Shown here piece by piece: positions 1 through 8,876 of a stretch of 64,000 nt of DNA (the stretch's first letter is position 1; every line of letters begins with the position of its first letter). Where the stretch lies: the NCBI GenBank assembly GCA_029260235.1, contig JAJDDP010000100.1, positions 1-64,000 on the forward strand, given 5' to 3'. Under the pieces are notes generated by a model. It ran no database searches. It was not told the origin of the DNA and saw only the letters and a list, made by a program, of their open reading frames with translations. A program made the position numbers and the translations under genes. Source of the stretch: Phycisphaerae bacterium (GTDB lineage Bacteria > Planctomycetota > Phycisphaerae > UBA1845).

Positions 1-2
1 CC

Positions 3-935
3 TTATTCATGGATCACCTCTGCCTCATCAGGGTTGGCTATGCGGACGAAAATGTCGTGTAGGGATGGCTTAGCCAACTCGAAGTGGCGAACAGTAGCCC
101 GATCCACCAATGTTCTTAGGACTGCCTGAGAGTCGGTGCCCGCGCTCATGCGCAGTTCTTGGAGATTGCCAAAGTCGTTGATTCTCTCAATGCCGGGCAA
201 GTCTGCGAGAATACGGGTTGGGTCTGATGAGCCATTGGTATCTACACGGACGCGGATGATGTCTGCGCCGTAGCGATCCTGAATTGACTCTAGTGTTCCG
301 TCCAAGACTTTACAGCCCTTGAAGATCATGAAGATGAAATCGCACATTTCCTCGGCTACGCCCATATCGTGGGTCGAGAAAATGACCGTCGTGCCGGCTG
401 CCCGAACATCGAGGATGGCGTCTCTAACCACGTTGGTGTTGACCGGATCAAGCCCGGTGAACGGCTCGTCCAGGATGAGCAGGTCGGGCTTGGAGATGAT
501 GGCTGCGATGAACTGGATTTTCTGGGCCATGCCTTTGGAGAGGGCTTCGACCTTCTTTTCGCCCCAATCAGCCATGTCCAAACGGTCGAGCCACTGCTCA
601 GTCTCCTTCTTGCAATCGCGGCACCCTTTGAGCCGGGCTGCGAACTGCAGGACATCCCGAACCTTCATTTTCTTGTATAGGCCTCGCTCTTCAGGAAGGT
701 AGCTGACCCGGTCGCGGGCGGCTCCGACTACAGCTTGGCCTAATACACTGATTAGACCGCTGTTGGCATCTGGATAGATGATGCCCATGGTCATGCGCAG
801 CGTAGTGGTCTTGCCCGAGCCATTAGGTCCGATGAATCCGTAGACCGAACCAGCTGGGACAGTCAGGGAGAGATCATCGACCGCTCGGTGCTGGCCATAC
901 GTCTTGGTGACGTGCTTTATCTCTACTGCATCCAT
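3..935 (-). CDS. ABC transporter ATP-binding protein
   Basis: This is the ATPase subunit of an ABC transporter, of the type that works with a separate export or Na+/drug-like permease. The 310-residue protein has a Walker A near residue 38 (GPNGSGKTT), a signature-type region (LSKGMAQKI), a Walker B (LLILDEPFTGLD) and an H-loop (STHD). The C-terminal 80 residues after the ATPase core resemble the accessory domain of DUF4162-type ATPases. A GGGAGG sequence lies just upstream of the ATG. The stop codon overlaps an ATG (ATGAATAA) at positions 10-8, which is probably the start of the permease gene that runs off the window. The transported substrate cannot be told from the sequence. Confidence 0.93.
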   Translation of the reverse strand: MDAVEIKHVTKTYGQHRAVDDLSLTVPAGSVYGFIGPNGSGKTTTLRMTMGIIYPDANSGLISVLGQAVVGAARDRVSYLPEERGLYKKMKVRDVLQFAARLKGCRDCKKETEQWLDRLDMADWGEKKVEALSKGMAQKIQFIAAIISKPDLLILDEPFTGLDPVNTNVVRDAILDVRAAGTTVIFSTHDMGVAEEMCDFIFMIFKGCKVLDGTLESIQDRYGADIIRVRVDTNGSSDPTRILADLPGIERINDFGNLQELRMSAGTDSQAVLRTLVDRATVRHFELAKPSLHDIFVRIANPDEAEVIHE

Positions 936-1233
936 AGCGCCTCCCGCTTTATCGTGGGATCCAGCGCGATCTTTGCCAGATTCTCTTTGAAAGGTTTGAC
1001 CAACGCGCCGTCGTGCCCACCGACCTAAGCGTACTCGCTCGGAGCGGTCTTGGCAATCGTTGATAGTTGTAAGCCGATTGTTGACAAAACTTTACATTGC
1101 GCCAAGGATTGACGCTGGCGGTGGGGGCCGTTGGCGAAATATACTTGGCCGGGCTTGCGAATAGCTAGTTGAGTGCAGGGCCGACGTTCTGCTTGGAGGG
1201 GCGTGCTTTGCTATGGATACAAAGGGACAAGAA

Positions 1234-2064
1234 ATGACACGAATTAGGATGAATCGCTCTTGGGTTGTATTGGTTTCACTGTCGGTGATGGGCATCGGCA
1301 TGGCCGGTTGTCGGCCCAAGGTCTGGGTCGAGTCCCAGGAACAAATCATTGTCCCCTTGGCGAGTATCGAGAAGTTGTCGGTGCTGACCCATAACGGGCA
1401 CATCGTGGTGAAGGCTGATCCAGCGAGTAACGAAATCAAGATCGAGGTTTCCAAACGCGCAGGCGGAGAAACTCTCGAAGACGCCGAAGCTTGTATGGAC
1501 GCCCTCCAAATCCTAAGCGAGATGGAAGGCAATACTCACTCGTTGAAGTGGAAGTACGAGCCCAAGAAAAAAGGAGATTGGGCTGTGGCGGTTTCCTTCG
1601 ACATCACCGCACCGCCCAGCCTAGCTACCCTCTTGGAGACCCATAACGGCAGGATCGAAGTGTTGAGTATGGCTGGCGACGCCGACCTGACGACGCACAA
1701 TGGTGCGATCAGTGCTGAGACGAGTGCCAATCGTCTGAGCGCAAAGACCCACAACGGCAAGATCACAGCGAGTGCGAATCCCAGCGAAGTTCGCCTTGAA
1801 TCCCATAACGGCGGGATCATTGCTTCGTTAGACGCCCCGGGTGAGATCGCCGGTCGCATTACCACGCACAATGGCCGAATCGAGGTTACGCTTGGCGAAG
1901 CATCAGCCACCAACCTGAATTGCTCAACCCACAACGGAAGCGTCCGATGTGCCCGGAAGCTGGACGAACTTGAAGCGCGGAGGTCACATCTTCGCGGTCG
2001 CTTGGGGAACGCAGAGGCTGTCTTGGAGATCGAATCGCACAACGGTTCAATCCGCGTCGAATAA
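1234..2064 (+). CDS. DUF4097-like lipoprotein with HNG repeats
   Basis: Probable exported lipoprotein: a basic N-terminus, a hydrophobic stretch and a lipobox (GMAGC) about 25 residues in. The mature part resembles the DUF4097 putative adhesin fold, a repetitive beta structure. The motif T/S-HNG followed by a beta-strand-like segment occurs eight times (for example THNGHIVV, THNGRIEV, SHNGSIRV), spaced about 14-25 residues apart in the C-terminal half after a first copy near residue 50. The track begins at 1213, but AGGGA lies six bases before the ATG at 1234, so I prefer that start. The gene is divergent from the ABC ATPase gene and followed by a strong terminator. Molecular function is unknown; a cell-surface or envelope role is inferred. 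Confidence 0.8.
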   Translation: MTRIRMNRSWVVLVSLSVMGIGMAGCRPKVWVESQEQIIVPLASIEKLSVLTHNGHIVVKADPASNEIKIEVSKRAGGETLEDAEACMDALQILSEMEGNTHSLKWKYEPKKKGDWAVAVSFDITAPPSLATLLETHNGRIEVLSMAGDADLTTHNGAISAETSANRLSAKTHNGKITASANPSEVRLESHNGGIIASLDAPGEIAGRITTHNGRIEVTLGEASATNLNCSTHNGSVRCARKLDELEARRSHLRGRLGNAEAVLEIESHNGSIRVE

Positions 2065-2100
2065 GGATGCGCCGGTGGGGCGCAGTTGGTTTTGGGGCGC

Positions 2101-2135
2101 AAAAAGAACGCCGGCAAATTGCCGGCGTTCTTTTT
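2101..2135 (+). terminator. Rho-independent terminator
   Basis: A perfect 15-bp inverted repeat (AAAAAGAACGCCGGC with its complement) encloses a five-base loop and ends in a run of five T. It begins 36 bases after the stop of the HNG-repeat lipoprotein gene. The A-run on the other arm means it could also stop transcription coming from the opposite strand gene at 2195-2467. Confidence 0.9.
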
Positions 2136-2194
2136 GAATACTAATCTGGGGCAATCGTTCAGGCGATTACCTTGGCAATTCGTACGGCGGTGGT

Positions 2195-2467
2195 CTATCC
2201 AACCAACTCTCTGCCGTTCTTGGCCAAGGCAGCCGCATGGATGGATTGGCCTGCATCGTTGAACAGTTGGCCGCTCCAGACGAAACCCTTGGCCTGAAGC
2301 TCAGCAAGCCAGCCTACGATGCGGTCTGTTGCATCTGCGTGGGTGAATCCAGAGTGCTCCGCTATTTCCGAAGCCAATTCAAACTCCGTCAACGGTCCCT
2401 TGCGAAGTCGACGCAAGATCACCAATTCGTGTTGACGAAGATCGTTGATCGTTATCGTTTCGGTCAT
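2195..2467 (-). CDS. Small winged-helix-like protein
   Basis: A 90-residue protein with no signal peptide or membrane segment. The order of predicted helices and the segment RRLRKGPLTEFELASEI resemble a winged-helix DNA-binding fold of the MarR or PadR kind, in which a helix is followed by a recognition helix and a short wing (KGFVWSGQLF). Nothing identifies a ligand or target. The gene stands alone, convergent with the lipoprotein gene and sharing its terminator. It may be a transcription regulator; this is an inference from fold-like pattern only. Confidence 0.65.
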   Translation of the reverse strand: MTETITINDLRQHELVILRRLRKGPLTEFELASEIAEHSGFTHADATDRIVGWLAELQAKGFVWSGQLFNDAGQSIHAAALAKNGRELVG

Positions 2468-2892
2468 GCCCAGTCCCTCCTCAGTCTGCGAGAGTCATTA
2501 CCCATAGGCGTCAAGAGAGCCATTGGGCGATACGCACGATTGTATGGTCAGTTGCTCAGGGAAGTCCACCCTCACCATTGGACGGCTACTGCTTCCTACG
2601 CCGCTTGCTGGCTAGCAAGTGAGCGATTGGATCGCAATTGGGGAAGAGACTGGGGCAGGTTCCAGCATGTAAGATCATGGCCAAGAGGTCGTTGCGCACA
2701 AATGCTACAAGAGCGAAACTGGAAGGATCATGGGGCCGCCGCGATGTCACAAGAAGATACCAGCCTACTCTTTACCGGACCGAATCTGTGCATGCGACTG
2801 TTTTTCCTGGGAATGCCAGAGCCACCACGTTGTTGTCTGCTGCGCGCCGTCGCGGGGGATCCGTGTTGGGTCTGTCTAGCCAAGAGCGTGGT
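2468..2892. other. Gene-free stretch
   Basis: About 425 bases without a convincing gene on either strand. The plus-strand ORFs that cross it have compositions unlike the neighbouring proteins and run antisense into the small exported protein gene. I saw no hairpin or promoter that stands out. Confidence 0.5.
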
Positions 2893-3204
2893 TCAAAGTG
2901 GCGCCGCAGCGATGAGCGCGATGAGAATAGAAGTGGGCACGATGGCTTGGGTTGCGTAGACGCCGATCTCGCTCATTTCACGCGCGTGTTCGGGGCTATA
3001 GCTGGCCCGCACGTCGGCCAACTGCTTGTTGCCGGGCAGAGCAGCGAGTCTCTGGAGGGCTTGGTGCTGGGAGACCTGGACAGGAATGGGTCGATGCGGC
3101 GGAGCGGATTGCTGCAGGCCATCTTGGTCAGCCAGGGCTGGAGGCGCGAAGGCAGCGAAACCTGTGGCGATTAGAATCGCAATCATGGCGGTAAATTTAT
3201 TCAT
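2893..3204 (-). CDS. Small exported protein coupled to peptidase
   Basis: A 103-residue protein starting at MNKFTAM, with a typical Sec signal peptide (cleavage likely after PPALA) and a hydrophobic C-terminal segment (IVPTSILIALIAAAPL) that could anchor it or be a processed tail. The track start at 3309 lies inside the upstream gene; the ATG at 3204 shares its A with the TAA stop of that gene (TAATG), which argues for translational coupling. The mature region is rich in Gln, His and Pro and matches no family I know. Because it is coupled to a C39-like peptidase, it may be that enzyme's substrate or partner; this is inference. Confidence 0.65.
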   Translation of the reverse strand: MNKFTAMIAILIATGFAAFAPPALADQDGLQQSAPPHRPIPVQVSQHQALQRLAALPGNKQLADVRASYSPEHAREMSEIGVYATQAIVPTSILIALIAAAPL

Positions 3205-3884
3205 TATTCTGTTCCCTCGTGTAGGGCTGCTTCGTCCGGGGTCTTGTACATGGGCAACATGATGTTGCCGGCGCTTCCCCAGTAATGGCGAAACAGAATC
3301 GGTTCCCACGTCTCTAGTCTCTTGGGCGAGGCTGGGTCGAGCACATATACTTTCTTGGCTGACTCGATGCCACCTTGGCCCTCAACGCCGATTACGACGA
3401 CCGCATGGTTATTGTCGGCATTTCCGCCCAATTTGTTGATCACGCAGATGACGGGATAACCTCCCTCAAGCACCCACCACCCCAGGCCTACCAAGTCCTC
3501 GCTGCTATATTCGCCGGTCAGCGCTTGCAGCGTGATTCGTTTCTTAGCCAACCACTGTGTTACGTCCCCAACCCGTCCCACGTCCAGGCCTTCTGCTTCC
3601 AGCTCGTCCCGCAGCTTGGAGGAGGCAAAGCGGTCTGTTCGGGTCACATAGTTGGCGCACATGACTGTGCAGGCCACCATGCAATCGGTCCAGTCGTTGG
3701 CTGGCATATACCGAACCCGTAGAACGCCCGGCGGAAACTTGTCTATGGCAATACGCTCGGCGCAACCGCTGGCGCCAAGGAGTAAGATCGCCCCCAGCAT
3801 GAACAGGGCTCTACCTCGCCCGTGGGCGATGAGATCAAATCGATTGTCACGGCTAGTTGCTAGTGCCACGCCAGATTCTTCCAT
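3204..3884 (-). CDS. C39-like cysteine peptidase lipoprotein
   Basis: A probable lipoprotein (lipobox LGASGC near residue 41) with a papain-like C39/bacteriocin-peptidase type domain. The catalytic set can be read in the expected order: Cys in NDWTDCMVAC, His in NNHAVVVIG, and Asp in YVLDPAS. Enzymes of this fold cut peptides, classically after double-glycine leaders when fused to ABC exporters. Here the domain is free-standing and membrane-anchored, with no transporter next to it. No clear Shine-Dalgarno sequence precedes the ATG, so the start could lie further in, at the Met before the hydrophobic stretch. Its stop overlaps the start of a small exported protein. Confidence 0.8.
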   Translation of the reverse strand: MEESGVALATSRDNRFDLIAHGRGRALFMLGAILLLGASGCAERIAIDKFPPGVLRVRYMPANDWTDCMVACTVMCANYVTRTDRFASSKLRDELEAEGLDVGRVGDVTQWLAKKRITLQALTGEYSSEDLVGLGWWVLEGGYPVICVINKLGGNADNNHAVVVIGVEGQGGIESAKKVYVLDPASPKRLETWEPILFRHYWGSAGNIMLPMYKTPDEAALHEGTE

Positions 3885-3907
3885 GGGTATAGGTAACCGC
3901 AGGGGCG

Positions 3908-5029
3908 CTACGACTTCAAACGGTCGGGGTTCAGGCCTTTGAGTTCATCAATGACGAATTCCCCGTCTTTGCGGATGAGCTTGTCATCGAAGTAGATTTC
4001 GCCACCGCCGTACTCGGGGGTTTGAATGTTGACCATGTCCCAGTGGACGGTCGAGCGGTTCCCATTGTCGGCATCGTCCTCGTAGGCGGCGCCGGGCGTA
4101 AAGTGGAACGATCCGGCAATTTTTTCATCGAACAGGATATCCAGCATCGGCTTGGTGATGTAGGGGTTAAAACCGATGGCAAACTCACCGACATAGCGGG
4201 CACCCTCGTCTGAATCCAGCACTTTGTTGAGATGATCGGTATCCGTGCTGCTAGCTTTGATGATTTTGCCGTCCTTGAACTCCAGGCGGATGTTGTCATG
4301 CACTACCCCCTGGTAGAGTGTAGTCGCATTGTGGGCGATCACCCCGTTGACGCTGTCGCGCACCGGGGCGGTGAAGACCTCGCCATCGGGGATGTTCAGC
4401 TTCCCGTCACAGGGAACTGCTGGGATGCCCTTGATGGAGAAGGCCAATTCAGTGCCAGGCCCGATCAGCTTCACGCGGTCCGTTTTCTCCATCAAGTCTG
4501 CCAGCGGCTGCATCGCCTTGGCCATCTTGGCGTAGTCCATGGTGCATACGTCAAAAAAGAAATCCTCAAACGCGTCGGTGCTCATCCGCGCCGACTGAGC
4601 CATAGACGGCGAAGGATAACGCAGCACGACCCAGCGTGTCTTGCGAACGCGGATATCGCCGTGGACAGGCCTCCACCAGATCGACTGGTAGAGCTTCATC
4701 TTGTCGTCGGGAACATCGGACAGTTCAGCCACATTAGTGCTTCCCCGCACACCGATGTAAGCCTGCACCTGTTTCATGCGATGGGCTTCGCAGTCGGCGA
4801 TGAGCTGCATGTGATCTTCGGTAGCGTTTTGGAGTAACGAGCGAAGCACTTGATTGCTCTTGATGGTGACCAAGGGATTCGCCCCAGCCTCCCGGGCAAG
4901 CCGAACCAGCTCAACCGTAATTTCCGCCGGGACGTCAATAGCTTCGATGAGCACGTTTTCGCCGGGCTTCATCTCGGTCGAATAGTTGATCAGCACGTCG
5001 GCAAGCTTGGTGACACGAGGGTCAAACAT
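3908..5029 (-). CDS. M29 family aminopeptidase
   Basis: A cytosolic metallo-aminopeptidase of the M29 (thermophilic aminopeptidase, AmpS/AmpT) family, which removes N-terminal residues from peptides. The 373-residue length is usual for cytosolic members. Family regions can be read in order: the N-terminal PGENVLIEA segment, the DGEVFTAPV and VGEFAIG acidic ligands, and the C-terminal segment with SFHFTPGAAY followed by STVHWD, which supplies the His and Asp ligands of the two-metal centre. AGGAG stands six bases before the ATG. It lies 23 bases downstream of the peptidase lipoprotein start on the same strand, so the three genes may share a transcript. Confidence 0.93.
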   Translation of the reverse strand: MFDPRVTKLADVLINYSTEMKPGENVLIEAIDVPAEITVELVRLAREAGANPLVTIKSNQVLRSLLQNATEDHMQLIADCEAHRMKQVQAYIGVRGSTNVAELSDVPDDKMKLYQSIWWRPVHGDIRVRKTRWVVLRYPSPSMAQSARMSTDAFEDFFFDVCTMDYAKMAKAMQPLADLMEKTDRVKLIGPGTELAFSIKGIPAVPCDGKLNIPDGEVFTAPVRDSVNGVIAHNATTLYQGVVHDNIRLEFKDGKIIKASSTDTDHLNKVLDSDEGARYVGEFAIGFNPYITKPMLDILFDEKIAGSFHFTPGAAYEDDADNGNRSTVHWDMVNIQTPEYGGGEIYFDDKLIRKDGEFVIDELKGLNPDRLKS

Positions 5030-5075
5030 GGTGAACTCCTAAGGTCTGAGGATGAGGCTTCAATACAGAGCAGTC

Positions 5076-5106
5076 CCCCATCCTTCCGCTGCGCTCAAGG
5101 ATGGGG
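5076..5106. repeat. REP-like palindrome
   Basis: A perfect 10-bp inverted repeat (CCCCATCCTT and AAGGATGGGG) around an 11-base loop, just upstream of the aminopeptidase gene. It has the look of an intergenic repeat element of the REP type rather than a terminator, as there is no T-run. Only one copy is present in this window, so the repeat status is inferred. A second smaller hairpin (GCCCC-AGGT-GGGGC) follows at 5151-5164. Confidence 0.45.
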
Positions 5107-5443
5107 CACCCGTACGGCGCGGCTGCTAGGTTAGCAGAAAAAGACGGTCTGCCCCAGGTGGGGCGGCCATCTTCGAGGAGTCCTGTGCCTAATTCAATGA
5201 GGGAGCTGGTCTGTTCGGTCACAGGCGGCTTGGCGCGCCACGCATCAGACTGCCAAAGCCATTGTGCGACCTAATCAAGTTTCCGGCGGTAGTATCTGCT
5301 CAAGCTGCCCGATCAGCTTGGGCAGGTCGATGCTGACGACGCTCCATAGACTGTCAGCACTGTTACTTCGGCGCAAGCAGGAACGCGACAGGAGACGCGA
5401 GCTCGCCAGTAATCGCCCTGCTCATCCGGGGCACCCTGTCTCC

Positions 5444-5680
5444 ATGGATTCGCCCGAACCCCCTTCCCCCCAAAGAAACGTTGATACTAGCGGCGTTGAT
5501 CATTCGCTTGTCCAGACTTTCAAACGAGCTTGGCAAAAAGAAGACCTCCACCTCAAATCGCAGTCTGAACAGGCTGAGGCGATGGCGCTGATGGTCCTAG
5601 TGGTGAATACCGATGTGGAAGATCCGGCTGATCGAAAAGCCACGCTGGATTACATACAGCGGAACATCGATTCCTGGTGA
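5444..5680 (+). CDS. Hypothetical small acidic protein
   Basis: A possible 78-residue soluble protein. The C-terminal half, from HSLVQTFKRAW to YIQRNIDSW, is amphipathic and reads like a real helical protein. The track ORF begins at 5264, but the first 60 residues have the composition of untranslated sequence, so I place the start at the ATG at 5444; the ATG at 5330 is an alternative, and neither has a convincing ribosome-binding site. I do not recognise a family. It sits between the aminopeptidase gene and arfB, convergent with arfB. Confidence 0.5.
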   Translation: MDSPEPPSPQRNVDTSGVDHSLVQTFKRAWQKEDLHLKSQSEQAEAMALMVLVVNTDVEDPADRKATLDYIQRNIDSW

Positions 5681-5730
5681 CCCTTAGCGAGCGAATACTC
5701 AGAAACTGCAGCGGACGTGGGTAGCGGTCA

Positions 5731-6174
5731 TCAATCGTCCATTGACGGTCTGCCGCGGTCGCGTTTTAGGTCGGCTCGGCGGGACTTGTCACGGAGGCGT
5801 CTGGCTTTGGCTGCTTTGGAGGTCTTTGTCTTGATCCTGTGTTTCTTCCGCACGAGGGCGGCAGCAAGTAGTTCGCAGAATCGTTCGGTGGCTGCGTTGC
5901 GGTTGGCCGCCTGAGTGCGGTGCCTTGACGAGATCACCCGGAGTCGGCCTAGACTATCTATCCGGGTCCGCAGCTTGCTCAGCAGGAGCGATTTTTGAGT
6001 GTTGGTCAGCGATGGCGACGCCCTCACATCAAACCGAAGCATCACTTGGGTGTTGACCTTGTTCACATTCTGCCCACCTGGCCCAGAGCTTCGGCTAAAC
6101 GAAAAGGTCAACTCTGACAGAGGGATCTGCAGTCGGGCGTTGATGGCCAGGAATTTGGATCGTTGAGTGGGCAC
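5731..6174 (-). CDS. arfB: Peptidyl-tRNA hydrolase ArfB
   Basis: Ribosome-rescue factor of the ArfB (YaeJ) type, which releases the nascent chain from ribosomes stalled without a stop codon. The release-factor GGQ motif is present (SSGPGGQNVNKVNT), followed by the mixed alpha/beta catalytic domain. The long basic C-terminal tail (KKHRIKTKTSKAAKARR...) matches the tail that enters the empty mRNA channel. The track ORF begins at 6342 inside the kinase gene; the GTG at 6174 gives a 147-residue protein close to the family length and lies 16 bases after the kinase stop. A downstream CTG or ATC start cannot be ruled out. It probably shares a transcript with the kinase gene. Confidence 0.88.
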   Translation of the reverse strand: MPTQRSKFLAINARLQIPLSELTFSFSRSSGPGGQNVNKVNTQVMLRFDVRASPSLTNTQKSLLLSKLRTRIDSLGRLRVISSRHRTQAANRNAATERFCELLAAALVRKKHRIKTKTSKAAKARRLRDKSRRADLKRDRGRPSMDD

Positions 6175-6190
6175 GGGGATCTCGAGGAGG

Positions 6191-8566
6191 CTAGGGCACA
6201 GGAAGGTCGCCCGAATCTCTGTCCGAACCGGACCCACCACGGAAGTTGTCTTTGAATAGGTCCAAGGGTGATTTGCCGGTGGCTGCTGGCCGGGGCGGCG
6301 TCGCTTTCGGTGCCTCCGTTTCCGCCTCCGCTTCTGCCTCACGCTCTGCCCGGGCGTTCTCAGCGTTCACCACGCTTGAGGTGAGCTTGTTCAATAGGGA
6401 TAATTGGTCGCCACCCAGACTCATCGCCTGGCTGTAATCATCCCGAGCTTCTTCGTAGCGTTCTAGAGCATCGAAGCACTCTGCACGGAAAACATACGGT
6501 CCGGGGGATGTCGGTTGAAGTTCAACAGCCAGCTCTGCGTCCTGCAAGGCGGATATGTATTCTCCGGTGTAGGCGCGGGTGTGACCGCGGGCCAGGATAG
6601 CGACCACATGGTCGGGATGACCGGCGATTGCTCTGTTGAAGGCCGCGAATGATTCGCGGACATTCTCAAGGCGGCGGTAGCAAAGCCCGCGCAAGGTGTC
6701 CAGCCACGCTGTGTCACCGGCCTGATCCAGGTTAATCAGGGCCTGCTCCGGGTTGCCTGAAAATAGCAGGCCGGCACCGCGCATCAGGTGACTCTGTGCG
6801 GCGTTGGTCGGTTGTCGTATCAACCACTGGGCCTCTTTGGCCATCTCCTCGAAGCGAAACAGGCGGCAGAGCATCACCGCCCGGAGATGATGCACATAGT
6901 AGTCTCCAGGTGCTGCAGCCAAGGCTTGGTCAAGAAGGTTCAACGCCTGCGCAGGGCGCTCTGCCTTGAGGGCTCTGAGATAGCTGGAATCTGATCGTTG
7001 AAAACGACTGGATGCTTGGCGATTATTCAAATTGCGGACGGCATGTATGCCCACCAGTTTTTCGCCGAGTTGACCGGCTACATATCGCTCGAAAGGCTGC
7101 AGGTTGGCGGTGAGCGTAGTCTCGCCAGTGAGCCCTTGCTTGACCGAGGCGGCGAGGTCCATGATTTGCTTGAACGCCTGCTGTTGGGCGATTCCGGGAT
7201 CGTCGTTTAAGCCCACCTCGGCACCTGCTGGCTTGGATCCGTCGGTGTTGGCGGTTCCAGGTACAGAGAGCGCTCCGGGCACGTTTGAGTCGATGGTTGA
7301 TGGCGCTACAAGGTTCGGTGTGTTCAGCGACGCGACCGAATTGTTGCCCGGCTGAGCACCAATGATCTTTGCCCGCTGCTTGACGATAATGCTTCCCGCA
7401 GCCACGGTGAAGAGGGCCAGTGTCGCCAAGAGGACGCCTACACGACGTTTGCTGATGAATTTTCCGATTCGACGAATCGGCCCTGCCCGTCGAGCCTTGA
7501 TCGACCCACGATCCAGATAACGACGGAGATCCTCAGCCATGAATTGGCCCGATTCGTAGCGCCGGGCAGGGTCTTTCTCTAGTGCTTTGAGGCAAATGGT
7601 TTCCAGATCCGCGGGAATGCCGCTGTTGATTTGGCGCGGAGGTCGTGGCTCGGCATTCAGGATTCCGCCGATCACCTCGTCGCGGCGCTGCCCGGGAAAC
7701 GGAGGCAGCAGCGTCATCCATTCATAGAGTGTTGCCCCGAGTGAATAGATATCCGTGCGGTGATCGACCCCTCGCCCGCCACCGGCCAGCTGTTCGGGCG
7801 ACATATATAGAGGCGATCCCATGATCTCCCCGGTAACGGTCACGCCGGGTTCTTCGAGTATGCGAGCCAAGCCAAAATCAGAGATGCACAGTCGTCCGTC
7901 ATGGCCTAGGAGAAGGTTGTGTGGTTTGACGTCGCGGTGGATGACCCCGGTGTGGTGGGCATAGGCTAATCCCTCAGCCACGGTGGCGGTCAGCCTGGCG
8001 ATGGTGTCGAAGTTGTTGACTGTACTGTTGACAATGGAGTCCGGGCTTATGGTCAACCCCGAATCGGTGCCCGAGGTGCTGGTCCCTTCCGTCACTCTCT
8101 CACGCCAACTGTCAGAAGCACTATCGGTTAGGCTACCACTGTCATCAGGCAAGAAGATTGTTTCGGTGACGCTCAGCTCGTCGTCGGCCCTTCGGTGCCG
8201 GGCCTGTTCGATGATCTCGTAGATGCTTCGCCCGTCGATCAACTCCATGGCGTAGTAGTAGGTGCCGTTGTCTTCGCCCTGGGCATAGACGCGGACGATA
8301 TTGGCGTGGTGTAACTTCGCGGCTGCTTGAGCCTCCAAGCGGAATCGATGCACCGCCGTCGGGCTTAGTGCGCCGGCAGTGGCCAGAATCTTCACGGCAA
8401 CTTGGCGCTGCAGCGACTCTTGCCAGGCTTCATAGACCGTGCCCATGCCGCCGCGGCCGATCTCGCGGCGGATCTCGAAGTCGTCGATGACCCGCCCGAT
8501 CAGCCCGGCAGAAGAACTCCCTGGCGAAGCAGGGGGATCGTTCGCTTTTGGGTGATCAGCGTTCAT
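6191..8566 (-). CDS. Ser/Thr protein kinase with TPR domain
   Basis: A 791-residue membrane Ser/Thr kinase of the planctomycete Pkn type. The kinase domain carries the Gly-rich loop (GRGGMGTVYEA, residue 37 on), VAVK with Lys59, the catalytic loop HRDVKPHN at 210-217 and DFG at 230. A membrane segment lies near 376-395. The outer part from about 500 to 730 has several TPR-like helical pairs. Unusually, a Ser/Thr/Asp-rich stretch of about 60 residues (126-185) interrupts the N/C-lobe junction before helix E. Targets are unknown. The C-terminal 60 residues are Glu/Ala/Pro-rich. arfB follows 16 bases downstream. Confidence 0.95.
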   Translation of the reverse strand: MNADHPKANDPPASPGSSSAGLIGRVIDDFEIRREIGRGGMGTVYEAWQESLQRQVAVKILATAGALSPTAVHRFRLEAQAAAKLHHANIVRVYAQGEDNGTYYYAMELIDGRSIYEIIEQARHRRADDELSVTETIFLPDDSGSLTDSASDSWRERVTEGTSTSGTDSGLTISPDSIVNSTVNNFDTIARLTATVAEGLAYAHHTGVIHRDVKPHNLLLGHDGRLCISDFGLARILEEPGVTVTGEIMGSPLYMSPEQLAGGGRGVDHRTDIYSLGATLYEWMTLLPPFPGQRRDEVIGGILNAEPRPPRQINSGIPADLETICLKALEKDPARRYESGQFMAEDLRRYLDRGSIKARRAGPIRRIGKFISKRRVGVLLATLALFTVAAGSIIVKQRAKIIGAQPGNNSVASLNTPNLVAPSTIDSNVPGALSVPGTANTDGSKPAGAEVGLNDDPGIAQQQAFKQIMDLAASVKQGLTGETTLTANLQPFERYVAGQLGEKLVGIHAVRNLNNRQASSRFQRSDSSYLRALKAERPAQALNLLDQALAAAPGDYYVHHLRAVMLCRLFRFEEMAKEAQWLIRQPTNAAQSHLMRGAGLLFSGNPEQALINLDQAGDTAWLDTLRGLCYRRLENVRESFAAFNRAIAGHPDHVVAILARGHTRAYTGEYISALQDAELAVELQPTSPGPYVFRAECFDALERYEEARDDYSQAMSLGGDQLSLLNKLTSSVVNAENARAEREAEAEAETEAPKATPPRPAATGKSPLDLFKDNFRGGSGSDRDSGDLPVP

Positions 8567-8876
8567 TCGTTAAGCCTAAGGGTTGCTTCTTTGCTGCCTA
8601 GGTTCTCTGACTGCGCTGACTCCCAACGCGCCAAGTAGGGGGCACTCGGTTCCCAACATAGAGACGCACGAGCGGGCCTTTGGGACCAAAAAAAGTTTCC
8701 AAAATACCCCCGCATCGATGGCCCGCTACCTCTACATACAGCTTGTACCGCAGGCTGGGCGCGGTCAATGTGATAAATCGCAATTTATTATAAGGCAGTA
8801 GTTTGGGGCCGATCGTTCACCCCCCACCACTGTTCCAGACACGCTACTTCATTGTTTCTTCGGTGTCGGCGTGTGC
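8567..8876. other. Gene-free stretch upstream of kinase
   Basis: About 310 bases between the gamma-carbonic-anhydrase-like gene and the kinase gene, both on the minus strand. It should hold the kinase promoter. An A/T-rich patch with TATAAT on the minus strand lies near 8790, but no good -35 box is at the right distance. I see no gene. Confidence 0.4.

Noticed and set aside
2237-3174. Overlapping plus-strand ORFs of 178-240 codons
   Set aside because: Antisense to the winged-helix-like and small exported protein genes and without any protein-like pattern.
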